Assembly: GCA_003602285.1 (NCBI GenBank)
Contig: QZVU01000001.1
Span: forward strand, 186,001 to 250,000
Origin: Arthrobacter frigidicola
GTDB taxonomy: Bacteria > Actinomycetota > Actinomycetes > Actinomycetales > Micrococcaceae
DNA length: 64,000 nucleotides
Direction of reading: 5' to 3'
Shown: one piece after another, positions 53,077 to 62,435 of the stretch
Layout of the letters: each line of letters opens with the position of its first letter
Numbering within the stretch: position 1 is the first letter of the stretch
Program-made: the position numbers and the translations under genes
Notes under the pieces: model-generated
The model's input: the letters and a program-made list of their open reading frames with translations, nothing else
Database searches by the model: none
Told to the model about the DNA's origin: nothing

Positions 53077-53946
53077 CTAGGGCCGAGGCAGCACCGAGGT
53101 GATCATTGTGAGCACGGGCGTGCCGTCCACCTCTTCCACGGCGAGGGACGCCCGCACGCTGGCGAATCCGGCGAGCGATGCGGCGTGCGTGCCGCCGCAG
53201 GGGATGTGCACGGAACCCTCCGGCAGGTCGCACTCCCAGTACCGGCGGTCCGTGAGCCGCTCTCCATCGCGGGCGATCCGGATGGCCCCGTCCGATGCCA
53301 CCCATCCGGAGAGGGTTTCGTTCAGGGCTGCTTCGACCGGTGCCGGATCGAATCCCTCGGTGATGAAGCCCTTGCGCCGCAGGGAGCGTCCCAGGCGGTA
53401 GACGTCTACCGAGCCGTACTCGGTGATGGTGGAGGTCTCGATCGCCACCGCATCGAAGTTCGACGTGCCGAGGGCATCGGCCGGGACCTCCTTCTTCCAC
53501 CGGTCGGCCAGCGCCCGGTTCAGGGCGAGGGAGGCGAGATGGCACCCGGTGTGCCCGGCCGAGAGGGCCGCCCGGTGCGCCCCGTCCACCCGCACCACCG
53601 CGCGTTCACCTTCGGCCGGCGGCGGTCCCTTGATCAGGTGCGCCACCACGAAGGCCCAGCCCTCCGTGCCCTTGCGCACGGGCACGTCCGCTCCGAGGAA
53701 CAGCTCCGTGCCGTCGGTGGCGCCGACCACGCAGTCCGTGATGGGCAGGTTGGACCCACCCACCTCCAGGACCGCCCGGTCCGGGCCCTGGTCGGGCCAC
53801 GCCGCGTCGACAGGGTGGCAGGCCGTCGCGTCGAGCAGCACGGCCACGGAGCCGTCGGCCCGCTCCTCGACGTGCAGGACTGTGGATTCCGAGGTCAGGG
53901 CCCCGGCGGGGTAACTGACGGCCGTGTCGCGGGATGGCAGGCTCAT
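53077..53946 (-). CDS. Alanyl-tRNA editing protein (AlaX-like)
   Basis: 289 residues from the ATG at 53946 with GAAGGA five bases upstream. It resembles the AlaRS second additional domain: the zinc/catalytic motifs are His132-x3-His136 in SAGHTGCHLASL and Cys249-x3-His253 in IPCGGTHAASL. Free-standing AlaX enzymes hydrolyse mischarged Ser- or Gly-tRNA(Ala). The N-terminal part matches the beta-barrel of the longer AlaX-M type. The gene is downstream of an Lrp-type regulator in the same direction. Confidence 0.88.
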   Translation of the reverse strand: MSLPSRDTAVSYPAGALTSESTVLHVEERADGSVAVLLDATACHPVDAAWPDQGPDRAVLEVGGSNLPITDCVVGATDGTELFLGADVPVRKGTEGWAFVVAHLIKGPPPAEGERAVVRVDGAHRAALSAGHTGCHLASLALNRALADRWKKEVPADALGTSNFDAVAIETSTITEYGSVDVYRLGRSLRRKGFITEGFDPAPVEAALNETLSGWVASDGAIRIARDGERLTDRRYWECDLPEGSVHIPCGGTHAASLAGFASVRASLAVEEVDGTPVLTMITSVLPRP

Positions 53947-54010
53947 TGGTTCCTTCGGAGGTAGTGACGCGGAGGTCGTGATGGATGCGGAGATCGTGTG
54001 GTCCGGGGGC

Positions 54011-54493
54011 TCAGGCGCTGCCGGAAGCGTCGGTGAGCCGCTGAAGGAGCGGCTCGGTCCGGTAGGGGATGTGCTCGTGAAGGGCCAGAACCGTCTCGGT
54101 GCGGATGACGCCCTTGATCCGCAGGATCGAGCGGAGACCTGACTGCAGATGGTGGGTGTCGGTGGCCGCGACCCTGCACCAGACGTCGCCACGGCCGGAG
54201 ATCTCGTGGACCTCAAGGACCTGGCTGAGCTTGCGCAGCGCCGCAATGACACCGTCGAGCTCCCGGTGGGACACCTCGATGGTCACGAAGGCCACCACAT
54301 CGTAGCCAAGGGCCTCGAGGTCCAGCTCGCGCCCGCTGGCCCGCAGGGTGCCGGTCCGCAGGAGCCGCCGGATCCGGCTCTGCGCCGTATTGCGGGCGAT
54401 GCCGAGGGTTTCGCTGAGCTCGCTGATCTGCGCCCGCGGGTCCCGGACCAGTTCAAGCAGCAGCCGCAGGTCCAGGGCATCAAGTTTGCTCAT
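54011..54493 (-). CDS. Lrp/AsnC family transcriptional regulator
   Basis: 160 residues from the ATG at 54493 (GGGAAG eight bases upstream; a GTG at 54502 is possible). N-terminal helix-turn-helix (LDALDLRLLLELVRDPRAQI, SELSETLGIARNTAQSRIRR), C-terminal RAM ligand domain (about 70-150: VVAFVTIEVSHRELDGVIAA, and VLEVHEISGRGDVWCRVAAT). It typically senses an amino acid. Divergent from an MFS gene with a dyad between them, so it probably controls that exporter and perhaps itself and the downstream editing gene. Confidence 0.93.
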   Translation of the reverse strand: MSKLDALDLRLLLELVRDPRAQISELSETLGIARNTAQSRIRRLLRTGTLRASGRELDLEALGYDVVAFVTIEVSHRELDGVIAALRKLSQVLEVHEISGRGDVWCRVAATDTHHLQSGLRSILRIKGVIRTETVLALHEHIPYRTEPLLQRLTDASGSA

Positions 54494-54558
54494 GAAGCTC
54501 ACTTCCCATCAACTTCGGCCGCCTGTGTTGCGGCTTTTGCTCAACTTTCCCGGCTGGA

Positions 54559-54581
54559 CTATCTCTAAAGCTTCAAGATAG
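54559..54581. promoter_or_regulatory. Probable Lrp-type operator
   Basis: CTATCT (54559-54564) and AGATAG (54576-54581) around a central AAGCTT, an almost symmetrical 23-base dyad in the 152-base gap between the lrp-type and MFS genes. AT-rich against a GC-rich background. Confidence 0.55.
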
Positions 54582-54645
54582 CCCATTCTGGAGACTGCCG
54601 CGCCACCGGGTGCCGCACGGGATTGGGAAAAGGAACGGGAAGTAC

Positions 54646-55893
54646 ATGAGTGTCCTGCGCGAGCTGCGCATGCAGCAGCCATCCGCCGCGGCACGCTGGA
54701 GCTGGGATGCCTCGCTCGCTGCGCGGCTGGTCCTCGCGGTCACCGTCATCTCCACCCTGCTAATCGGGGCCAACCTCGCCACCCCGCTCTATCCGCTGAT
54801 CTCCGCGAACCTCGGCCTCACGTCGTTCGACATCACGATGGCGTTCTCCGCCTACGTCCTCACGCTCGTGGCGGGGCTGCTGCTGGTCGGCCACTGGTCC
54901 GACCACATCGGCCGGCGGGCGGCCCTCGTCCTGGCGGTCCTGGTCGGGCTGCTCGGAGCCGTGGTCTTCGCCGGTGCGTCCTCACTCGGCGGACTGGTCC
55001 TGGGACGGTCCCTGCAGGGAGCCGCGGTGGCCCTCGCCACCGGCGCCAGCTCGGCCGCGCTGCGCGACCTGCTGCCGCACCGCCCCGACTGGGCCTCGCG
55101 CTTCACGCTGCTGGCCTCCGCCGGGGGAGTGGCTGCCGGTCCGGTGATCGGCGGGGTGCTGTCGCTGCTGCCGGATCCCACCCGGACACCGTTCCTCGTC
55201 TACACGGCGGTGCTCACGGCGCTGCTGCTGCCGCTCCTGCTCCTCCGCGCCCGCCCGGCGATCCAGCCCGCCGCCGCCGCACGCCCCCTCACCGCCCTGC
55301 GTCCGCGCCGCCCCACCGTTTCGCGTGCCGCCCGCAACTCCTTCTGGATGGCCGCCGCCGTCGGATTCTTCAGCTTCAGCATCTTCGGGTTCACCCTGAG
55401 CCTTGCGCCCACGTGGATCGCCTCGCTGGCCGGGACCGACGCCCGCCCCGTCATCGGCGTCCTGGCCGCCCTGGTCCTCGGCGCGTCCGCGGTGAGCCAG
55501 CTGCTCTTCCTCCGCGGCCGCTTCGTGGTGCCCGCCGGACTCACCGCCATGGCCGCAGGCGTGGGCCTCCTCCCGGTGGCCGGTGCGCAGGGAAGCCTGC
55601 CCCTGCTGATCGGCTGCTGCGTCGCCGCCGGCCTGGGCCAGGGCATGGCCTTCCGGGTCGTCTTCAACCGGGTCTCGCTGCAGGTGGAGGCGGCACTGCA
55701 CGCCCAGATCATCAGCACCCTCTACGTCATCACCTACCTCGGCAGCGCCGTGCCCGTCCTGGGCCTCGGTGCCGCCGCCGCCGTCTGGGGCATCGACCCC
55801 GCCGTCGCGGGTTATGCGGCGGTGGTCGGCGGCGCCTGCACCATCCTGGCCGCGGTGGCCCTTGGAGGCACCCTGCGCCGGCCCGCCGGCTGA
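54646..55893 (+). CDS. MFS transporter
   Basis: 415 residues from the ATG at 54646, 12 membrane helices. Loop 2-3 carries the MFS motif GHWSDHIGRRAALVLAVL; a second antiporter-like segment is GRSLQGAAVALATGASSAAL near residue 125. The arrangement with an Lrp-type regulator suggests export of an amino acid or related compound, but the substrate cannot be read from the sequence. Confidence 0.9.
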   Translation: MSVLRELRMQQPSAAARWSWDASLAARLVLAVTVISTLLIGANLATPLYPLISANLGLTSFDITMAFSAYVLTLVAGLLLVGHWSDHIGRRAALVLAVLVGLLGAVVFAGASSLGGLVLGRSLQGAAVALATGASSAALRDLLPHRPDWASRFTLLASAGGVAAGPVIGGVLSLLPDPTRTPFLVYTAVLTALLLPLLLLRARPAIQPAAAARPLTALRPRRPTVSRAARNSFWMAAAVGFFSFSIFGFTLSLAPTWIASLAGTDARPVIGVLAALVLGASAVSQLLFLRGRFVVPAGLTAMAAGVGLLPVAGAQGSLPLLIGCCVAAGLGQGMAFRVVFNRVSLQVEAALHAQIISTLYVITYLGSAVPVLGLGAAAAVWGIDPAVAGYAAVVGGACTILAAVALGGTLRRPAG

Positions 55894-56027
55894 CCCGATG
55901 GGCTGACCCGGCCGGATGACACCGCAGGGCGGGCACCCTGCCCGCGCGGGCGGTTCGCCGAACCCACCGACCGTAGCGGCGCCGTGACGGGGCCGCCACG
56001 GCCGGTTTGTTTTGTAGGCTGGTCGGT

Positions 56028-56969
56028 ATGCAGCCCCACGAGCCGGACGCCGGCGCCCCCGAGGAATTTGTTGGACTCGATATCGGCGGCTCGAAGACCC
56101 ACGGAATCCTCTGGCGGGGCTCGGTGGTGGCAGCCGAGGCGACGGCCGGCAGCGCGAACGTGCAAAACGTCAGCGCCGCCGAGGCCTCCGACAACCTCGC
56201 GCAGCTCTTCGCCCGGCTCGGCGGGCGGCGCATCGGCACGGTCATCGCCGGTTCCGGAGGCATCGACACGGAGGACGACGCCGCCCGGCTGCGCGGACTC
56301 ATCAGGCCCTTCGCGCCGGGCGCGGATATCGACGTCGTCCACGACACCCGCCTGATCCTGGCCGCGGGCGGGGCGGCCACCGGCATCGCCGTGATCGCGG
56401 GCACCGGATCGGCGGCGTGGGGAATCACGGCCGACGGGCGCGAGGCGCGCTCCGGAGGCTGGGGCTACCTCCTCGGCGATGAGGGAAGCGGCTACTGGCT
56501 GACCCGCGAGGCAATCCGCCGCACGCTGCACCGCTTCAACCTCGCCCAGGAGGCGGGCGAGCTCGGCCGGCGCATCCTCGAGGCGAACGCCGCGGCCTCC
56601 CCGAGCGAACTCATCGGCCTGTTCCACTCCGACCTGGGCCGCCGGCACTGGGCCTCCCAGTCGCCGGTGGTCTTCGCTGCCGCCGCCGCCGGTGACGCAG
56701 AGGCCCGTTCCCTCATCGAGACGGCCGGCGCCGACCTGGCCGGCCTGGTCGCGGACATCGTGTCGGTCATCGGCGTGCCCGGCCCCGTGGTCATCGGGGG
56801 CGGCCTCGCCGTCCACCAGCCGACACTCCAGGAGGCCATCCGGCGCCCGCTTGCGGCGGCCGGCGTCACCGACGTGCGGTTCCTGACCCAGGACCCGGTG
56901 CTCGGGGCCGACTTCTTGCGCCGGACCCGCAGCGGCAGGCCCGCGGCGGGCGAAGCGGCACCGCTTTAG
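56028..56969 (+). CDS. BadF/BadG-type kinase, N-acetylglucosamine kinase-like
   Basis: 313 residues, ASKHA fold. Phosphate motif 1 GLDIGGSKTHGILW, the GTGSAAWGI segment near residue 125, adenosine region VVIGGGLAVHQPTLQE near 265. Such proteins phosphorylate amino sugars such as GlcNAc released in wall recycling; glucosamine is another possibility. The ATG at 56028 lies seven bases after TAGGCT (leaderless type). Confidence 0.88.
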   Translation: MQPHEPDAGAPEEFVGLDIGGSKTHGILWRGSVVAAEATAGSANVQNVSAAEASDNLAQLFARLGGRRIGTVIAGSGGIDTEDDAARLRGLIRPFAPGADIDVVHDTRLILAAGGAATGIAVIAGTGSAAWGITADGREARSGGWGYLLGDEGSGYWLTREAIRRTLHRFNLAQEAGELGRRILEANAAASPSELIGLFHSDLGRRHWASQSPVVFAAAAAGDAEARSLIETAGADLAGLVADIVSVIGVPGPVVIGGGLAVHQPTLQEAIRRPLAAAGVTDVRFLTQDPVLGADFLRRTRSGRPAAGEAAPL

Positions 56970-56978
56970 ACTTCTCCG

Positions 56979-57446
56979 ATGAGCGAAGTCGAAACCGGAC
57001 CGCCGGCCTGGGATGTCCGGGTCGGAGCCTACGGCGTGATCGTTGACGCCAGCCGGATCCTGCTGGCCCACTGGAACGAAAAGGGCGCCTCGGGCTGGAC
57101 CCTGCCCGGAGGCGGCCTGGAGTTCGGCGAGGACGCCCCTGCGGCCGCCGTCCGGGAGATCCGGGAGGAGACCGGGTACGACGCCGAACTGGGGAACCTG
57201 CTCGGGGTGGACAGTATCTTCGTTCCACCCGAGCGCCGCCTCAGCGGCACGCCGCGCCCGCTTCACGCCCTGCGCATCATCTACGCGGCCCGTGTGGTCT
57301 CCGGAGCGCTCACCCACGAGGCCGGAGGGTCGACGGACGAGGCGGCGTGGGTGGAACTGGGCGAGGTGGCCGGCCTGCGCCGGGTGGAGCTGGTCGACGT
57401 CGGGCTCCGGCTCTATTCCCAGCAGACCGGCCGCGGATTAGCATAG
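56979..57446 (+). CDS. NUDIX hydrolase
   Basis: 155 residues with a complete NUDIX box GGGLEFGEDAPAAAVREIRE followed by ETGYDAE (residues about 45-72). The substrate is unknown; the beta-strand ending WTLPGGG is MutT-like. TAGACT, which contains the stop of the preceding gene, stands six bases before the ATG, so the gene may have its own leaderless transcript. Confidence 0.93.
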   Translation: MSEVETGPPAWDVRVGAYGVIVDASRILLAHWNEKGASGWTLPGGGLEFGEDAPAAAVREIREETGYDAELGNLLGVDSIFVPPERRLSGTPRPLHALRIIYAARVVSGALTHEAGGSTDEAAWVELGEVAGLRRVELVDVGLRLYSQQTGRGLA

Positions 57447-57501
57447 GCACCGGCGGCGCAGGGACTGAACCGGCCGGCCGCCTGAGGGGAGGCCCGGACA
57501 G

Positions 57502-58581
57502 ATGGCCACGCTTGAGGACTACGGGTACACCGACGGCGTGCGCCGCCGTTTCGAGTCCCACTTCCACGCGCCCTTTCCCGCCCCGCGTCCGGCTGCGCAC
57601 CCCAGACCCGCACCCGCACTCGAGCCCGTGCCGGAGACGGAACTGCAGGGGCTGCGGCCCGCCCGCGTGGTGCGTGTTGACCGCCGGCAGCTGCTCGTGG
57701 CGGAGGCCGGCGGGCTCCTCAGCGTACCGGCCGCCGGGTCCGCGGCCGTCGGTGACTGGGTGGCGCTGAGCGGGAGCCCCGGCCGGGTGGAAGGGGTGCT
57801 TCCCCGCACCGGGGTCCTGCAGCGCAAGAAGGCCCACGATCCCCTCTCACAGGCCCAGATCGTCGCGGCCAACGTGGAGGTGGCGCTGATTGCGGTGCCC
57901 ATCGACCGGCCCCTCTCAACGAACCGGCTGGAGCGCACCCTCGTGGCCGCGAGGGATTCGGGGGCGCGGCCCCTGGTGGTCCTCACCAAGGCGGACCTCA
58001 CCGGCGTGCACGACGCCGTGGTGGGCGCCACCGTGCAGCAGGCGGGGAACGCCGAGGTGATCACCACCTCCGCCCTGACCGGGGACGGCTGCGGGACCCT
58101 CGCCGACAGCCTCCGGCCCGGGGAGACCTGCGTGCTGGTCGGCCCGTCGGGGGCCGGGAAATCCTCACTGGTCAACGCCCTGGTGGGCGAGCCGGTGCAG
58201 GACACGGGCCGGGTGCGGGCCGGCGACGGAAAGGGCAGGCACACCACCACGGCACGCACCCTGATCCCGCTGGGGGACGGTGTGGTGCTGATCGACACGC
58301 CCGGGCTCCGCGGATTCGCCCTTTGGGACGCCGACGAGGGGCTCGACGCCGAATTCGGCGACATCACCGGCCTCGCCTCCGGCTGCCGGTTCCGGGACTG
58401 CGCCCACGACGGCGAGCCAGGGTGCGCCGTCGCCGCGGCCCTCGCGGACGGATCGCTCGAACCACGCCGGTTCGCCAGCTACCAGCGGATGGCCACCGAA
58501 CTCGCCGCCCTGCACCGGCGCCAGGACGCGGCACGCCGCAGTCCTGCCGGGCACGGCCGGCACTCAGGGCGCCCCCGGTAG
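57502..58581 (+). CDS. rsgA: Ribosome small subunit-dependent GTPase RsgA
   Basis: 359 residues; releases assembly factors from the 30S subunit. Circularly permuted GTPase: G4 VLTKADL comes before G1 GPSGAGKSSLVNAL and G3 DTPGLRGF. N-terminal OB-fold (about 45-105) and C-terminal zinc knuckle CRFRDCAHDGEPGC. AGGGGAGG upstream of the ATG. Confidence 0.95.
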   Translation: MATLEDYGYTDGVRRRFESHFHAPFPAPRPAAHPRPAPALEPVPETELQGLRPARVVRVDRRQLLVAEAGGLLSVPAAGSAAVGDWVALSGSPGRVEGVLPRTGVLQRKKAHDPLSQAQIVAANVEVALIAVPIDRPLSTNRLERTLVAARDSGARPLVVLTKADLTGVHDAVVGATVQQAGNAEVITTSALTGDGCGTLADSLRPGETCVLVGPSGAGKSSLVNALVGEPVQDTGRVRAGDGKGRHTTTARTLIPLGDGVVLIDTPGLRGFALWDADEGLDAEFGDITGLASGCRFRDCAHDGEPGCAVAAALADGSLEPRRFASYQRMATELAALHRRQDAARRSPAGHGRHSGRPR

Positions 58582-58630
58582 GCAGCCCCTCCGCCCGCCC
58601 CGCCGCCTGCGCTCCGCCGGTATCCCCGTG

Positions 58631-58710
58631 TCACATAGATGTGATGGCCTTCACATTCGCGGACATTGGGCAATACGGGACCTTGATTGCCGCGAACCCC
58701 TCGCTAGACT
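58631..58710 (+). promoter_or_regulatory. Promoter and operator-like palindrome of the osmoprotectant ABC operon
   Basis: TTGATT (58683-58688), 16 bases, TAGACT (58705-58710): a sigma-70-type promoter about 85 bases before the first gene. Upstream, TCACAT-AG-ATGTGA (58631-58644) is a perfect-arm palindrome, and TCACATT recurs at 58651-58657. The region 58582-58796 has no gene. Confidence 0.55.
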
Positions 58711-58796
58711 TCTAATTCGAACCGATTGACAAGACCCAGTCCGGTGGTGACGGGCCGGTCAGCCGGCAGGCTCCTGCCACGAAAGGCAAGGCTCCA

Positions 58797-59966
58797 ATGA
58801 CATCCGAGACTTCATCGCGCAGCGTGGGGAGCGCGGCCGGCAGGCCGATGATCGAACTGCGCGGCGTGACCAAGACGTATCCCGGCGGCCAGACAGCGGT
58901 GAACAACCTCAGCCTGGACATCGACCGCGGAGCCATCACCGTCCTCGTTGGGCCCTCAGGCTGCGGCAAGACCACCACGATGCGCATGATCAATCGCATG
59001 GTGGAGCCGACCTCGGGGGCCGTCCTGGTCGACGGGGAGGACATTGCGGACCGCAAGGCCTCCGACCTTCGGCGCTCGATGGGGTACGTCATGCAGTCTT
59101 CAGGCCTGCTGCCGCACCGCACCGTCCTGGACAATATCGCCACCGTGCCCCGGCTCAACGGCGTGCCGCGGAAGGACGCGCGGGCCCGCGCCACGGAACT
59201 GCTCGAAGTCGTCGGGCTCGCCCCGGACCTCGGCAGGCGCTATCCGGCGCAGCTTTCCGGCGGCCAGCAGCAGCGCGTCGGGGTGGCCCGGGCGCTCGCC
59301 GCCGACCCGCCGATCCTCCTGATGGACGAACCGTTCAGCGCCGTTGACCCCGTGGTGCGACAGGAGCTCCAGGAGGAACTCCTGCGCCTGCAGCGCGACC
59401 TGGCCAAGACCATCGTGTTCGTCACCCACGACATCGACGAGGCGACAATCCTCGGTGACAAGGTCGCCGTCCTGAACATTGGGGGGGTGCTCGCCCAGTA
59501 CGCCACCCCCGAGGAGATCCTGCGCGCACCGGTCAGCGACTTCGTGGCGGGCTTCGTCGGGCGCGACCGCGGGTTCCGCCACCTTTCCTTCCAGGAGGGC
59601 GAGGGCGTGCGCATCCACCCCATCCAGACCATCGAGGTCGACCGGCTCGGTGATCCGGACGCGGCCGTCACCTCCCCGTGGACCCTTGCCGTCGACGCAG
59701 GCGGCCGCCCCCAGGGGTGGGTGCCGCAGAACCGGCGCTCCACCATCCGCAGCGTGGCGGATCTCGTTCCCGGCGGGTCCCTGTACCGCCGCGGGGACAC
59801 CCTGCGGCGGGCCCTGGATGCGGCACTCTCGGCGCCCTCCGGCCTGGGCGTGGCCGTCGATGACGAAGGGCGCGTCGTCGGAGCGGTCCGGGCCGGCGAG
59901 ATCCTCGAACTCATCGAGGACGCGCGGGTCGACCGCGGCCGCGCCAACTACAACACGGCGGTGTAG
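58797..59966 (+). CDS. Glycine betaine/choline-type ABC transporter ATP-binding protein
   Basis: 389 residues. ABC domain with Walker A GPSGCGKTTTMR, signature LSGGQQQRVGVARAL, Walker B ILLMDEPFSAVDP, and a C-terminal tandem CBS-like region (about 255-380), as in OpuCA/ProV, where it senses ionic strength. ATG with AAAGGCAAGG upstream. First gene of a five-gene importer operon. Confidence 0.92.
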   Translation: MTSETSSRSVGSAAGRPMIELRGVTKTYPGGQTAVNNLSLDIDRGAITVLVGPSGCGKTTTMRMINRMVEPTSGAVLVDGEDIADRKASDLRRSMGYVMQSSGLLPHRTVLDNIATVPRLNGVPRKDARARATELLEVVGLAPDLGRRYPAQLSGGQQQRVGVARALAADPPILLMDEPFSAVDPVVRQELQEELLRLQRDLAKTIVFVTHDIDEATILGDKVAVLNIGGVLAQYATPEEILRAPVSDFVAGFVGRDRGFRHLSFQEGEGVRIHPIQTIEVDRLGDPDAAVTSPWTLAVDAGGRPQGWVPQNRRSTIRSVADLVPGGSLYRRGDTLRRALDAALSAPSGLGVAVDDEGRVVGAVRAGEILELIEDARVDRGRANYNTAV

Positions 59967-59968
59967 GG

Positions 59969-60661
59969 ATGGACTGGTTCCTCGCGAACATCGACTTCAT
60001 CGCCGGCCTCACCGGCCAGCACCTGATCCAGTCCGTGGTGCCGCTGGTCCTCGCAGTGGTCTTCGCCGTGCCGCTGGCCCAGCTGGCACGGCTGAACCGC
60101 ACCGTCGGCGGGGTGATCCTGACCCTGTCTTCGATCCTCTACACCATCCCGTCCCTCGCGATGTTCGTCTTCCTGCCCCTGATCCTGGGCACGAGCATCA
60201 TCAGCCCGGTCAACGTCATCGTCGCGCTGACCATCTACGCCGTGGCCCTGCTGGTGCGGTCCACCCTCGATGCCCTGGAATCCATTGACGACGGCGTGCG
60301 CCAGGCCGCCGTCGCCATGGGCTTCACCCCGGTGCGGCGCTTCCTCACGGTCGACTTTCCCCTGTCGATCCCGGTGCTCTTCGCCGGGCTGCGGGTCATC
60401 TCGGTGACGAATATTTCGCTGGTCAGCGTGGGGGCACTGATCGGCGTCTCGAGCCTCGGGACGCTGTTCACCGACGGGCTCTTCCGGTCCTTCCCCACGG
60501 AGATCGCCGTCGGCATCCTCATCACGCTGGTACTGGCACTGGTGATGGACCTGGTGCTGGTCGCGCTGGAGCGGCTCGTCACCCCATGGCGCCGGCAGGC
60601 GCCGGCGAAGGGGCGCACCCCCGGAACCGTCGCGGTCGAGGCGTACCGGGTGGGTGCCTGA
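59969..60661 (+). CDS. Osmoprotectant ABC transporter permease (OpuCB-like)
   Basis: 230 residues, about six membrane helices. The permease coupling region contains ALESIDDGVRQAAVAMGFTP near residue 105. It starts two bases after the ATPase gene and its stop overlaps the next start (TGATG). It pairs with the following permease to form the channel. Confidence 0.92.
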   Translation: MDWFLANIDFIAGLTGQHLIQSVVPLVLAVVFAVPLAQLARLNRTVGGVILTLSSILYTIPSLAMFVFLPLILGTSIISPVNVIVALTIYAVALLVRSTLDALESIDDGVRQAAVAMGFTPVRRFLTVDFPLSIPVLFAGLRVISVTNISLVSVGALIGVSSLGTLFTDGLFRSFPTEIAVGILITLVLALVMDLVLVALERLVTPWRRQAPAKGRTPGTVAVEAYRVGA

Positions 60662-61410
60662 TGGATTACACAAGCGACAACCTGTTCGCCCAGATGGGCC
60701 AGTGGCTGGTTGCCCCCGAGAACTGGTCGGGGGAGCGGGGGATCCCCACGCGGATTCTTGAGCATCTGGGTTACACCGGCCTCACCATGCTCATCGCCCT
60801 GGCAATCGCCGTCCCCGTCGGGCTGTATGTGGGCCACACCGGCAGGGGCCGGGTCGTCATCGTCTCGGGCATCGGGATCCTGCGGGCCCTGCCGACCCTC
60901 GGCATGGTCTTCCTGTTCGTGCTGCTGGCCGGGCTTGGCCTGCTGCCGCCGATCTGGGCGCTGGTGCTCCTCGCGGTGCCGCCCGTGCTCAGCGGCGTCT
61001 ACGCCGGTATCTCCTCGGTGAACCGGGACACCGTCGACGCCGCCCGGGCCATGGGCATGAGCGAGGCGCAGATACTCTTCCGGGTCGAGGTGCCCAACGG
61101 GCTGCCCGTCATCCTGGGCGGGGTGCGTGCGGCGGTGCTGCAGGTCGTGGCGACCGTTGCCGTCGTCGCCTACATCAATCTCGGCGGTCTGGGCGTGTTC
61201 CTCGTCGAGGGCACCCAGCTGCGCGACTACGGGCGCCTCTTCGGAGGTGCGGTGGTCATAGGCGTTGTCGCGATCGCCGTTGACCTCCTCATGGCGCTGG
61301 TCCAAAAATTTGCCGTTTCACCGGGACTGCGGACAAGCCGCGCACCGGTGCGGACACAGGATTCTGGCCGGCAGAAGGCCGTCGCCAGTGCACAAGGAGG
61401 AACAACATGA
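60661..61410 (+). CDS. Osmoprotectant ABC transporter permease (OpuCD-like)
   Basis: 249 residues, about five to six membrane helices; coupling segment SSVNRDTVDAARAMGMSEAQ near residue 125 and VVATVAVVAYINLGGLGVFL. Start ATG at 60661. Its stop overlaps the first binding-protein gene by four bases. Confidence 0.92.
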   Translation: MDYTSDNLFAQMGQWLVAPENWSGERGIPTRILEHLGYTGLTMLIALAIAVPVGLYVGHTGRGRVVIVSGIGILRALPTLGMVFLFVLLAGLGLLPPIWALVLLAVPPVLSGVYAGISSVNRDTVDAARAMGMSEAQILFRVEVPNGLPVILGGVRAAVLQVVATVAVVAYINLGGLGVFLVEGTQLRDYGRLFGGAVVIGVVAIAVDLLMALVQKFAVSPGLRTSRAPVRTQDSGRQKAVASAQGGTT

Positions 61411-62366
61411 CGAACCTGTCAGTACACCGCGCCGGACGGCGCGCTTTGACGGGGCTGGCCCTCACGGGCCTGCTGGCGTTGACTGCCTGCGGTGCGAACA
61501 GCGATCCGGCCGCCGAGCCGGAGGAAACCTCGGGCGGCGGCGGTTCCGTTGTCATCGGGTCGGCTGATTTCCCCGAAAGCCAGATCATCGCCGAAATCTA
61601 CGCCGGCGCTCTGAAGGCCGAGGGAATCGACGCGAGCACGAAGCTGAACATCGGATCCCGGGAAATCTACTACAGCGCCGTTGAGGAGGGCTCGGTGGAC
61701 ATCGTGCCCGATTACAGCGGCAACCTCCTGCTGTTCGTGGATCCCAAGGCGACGGCCGAATCCCCCGAGGACATCGCCAAGGCCCTGCCGGAGGCGCTCA
61801 AGGCCAAGTCGGCGGACGTCAACCTCGGCGTCCTCGAACCGTCCGAGGCCGAGAACAAGGACGCGATGATTGTCACCCCAGCCACCGCCGAGGAGTACGG
61901 GCTGAAGTCCATCGCGGACATGGCGGAGGTCTGCGGTGAGCTCACCATCGGTGCCCCGAGCACCTTCCAGGAGCGCTCCTACGGCCTGCCCGGTCTCAAG
62001 GAAAAGTACGGCTGCGAGCCGGGAGGCTTCGAGTCGATCAACGACGGCGGCGGGGCCGTCACCCTTGAGGCGCTCCTCAATGACGACGTCCAGGTGGTCG
62101 ACATCTACACCACGACCCCGTCGATCGAGGACAACGATCTCGTGGTCCTCGAGGACCCCGAGAACCTGTTCATCGCCCAGCAGGTTCTCCCGCTGGTCAA
62201 CCTCGACACCGTGAACGAGGACGCTCAGGACGTACTCAACGAGATCTCGTCCCAGCTGACCACCGAGGACCTCATCGATCTCAACCGCCAGGTCAGCGGC
62301 GACGAGAAGCGCAATCCGGCAGACGCGGCAGCGGACTGGCTGGAGGAAAAGGGCCTCGCCGGCTAG
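61407..62366 (+). CDS. Osmoprotectant ABC substrate-binding lipoprotein (1)
   Basis: 319 residues. Lipoprotein signal with lipobox LTAC at about residues 26-29 (GLLALTACGAN), then an OpuAC-type binding protein (VVIGSADFPESQIIAEIYAG, GSVDIVPDYSGNLLLF). Overlaps the permease gene, so it is the core binding protein of the system. Probable ligand glycine betaine, choline or a related quaternary amine; not determinable from sequence alone. Confidence 0.93.
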   Translation: MTNLSVHRAGRRALTGLALTGLLALTACGANSDPAAEPEETSGGGGSVVIGSADFPESQIIAEIYAGALKAEGIDASTKLNIGSREIYYSAVEEGSVDIVPDYSGNLLLFVDPKATAESPEDIAKALPEALKAKSADVNLGVLEPSEAENKDAMIVTPATAEEYGLKSIADMAEVCGELTIGAPSTFQERSYGLPGLKEKYGCEPGGFESINDGGGAVTLEALLNDDVQVVDIYTTTPSIEDNDLVVLEDPENLFIAQQVLPLVNLDTVNEDAQDVLNEISSQLTTEDLIDLNRQVSGDEKRNPADAAADWLEEKGLAG

Positions 62367-62400
62367 GAGCCCGGGCAACCGGTTTCCTCGGCGTGCAGCA

Positions 62401-62435
62401 CCTTCGGCAGGGACCCAACGGGTCCCTGCCGAAGG
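62401..62435 (+). terminator. Strong hairpin between the two binding-protein genes
   Basis: CCTTCGGCAGGGACCC, loop AAC, and the exact complement: a perfect 16-base stem without a U tract. It lies 34 bases after the first binding protein gene and may act as partial terminator or mRNA stabiliser. Confidence 0.75.
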
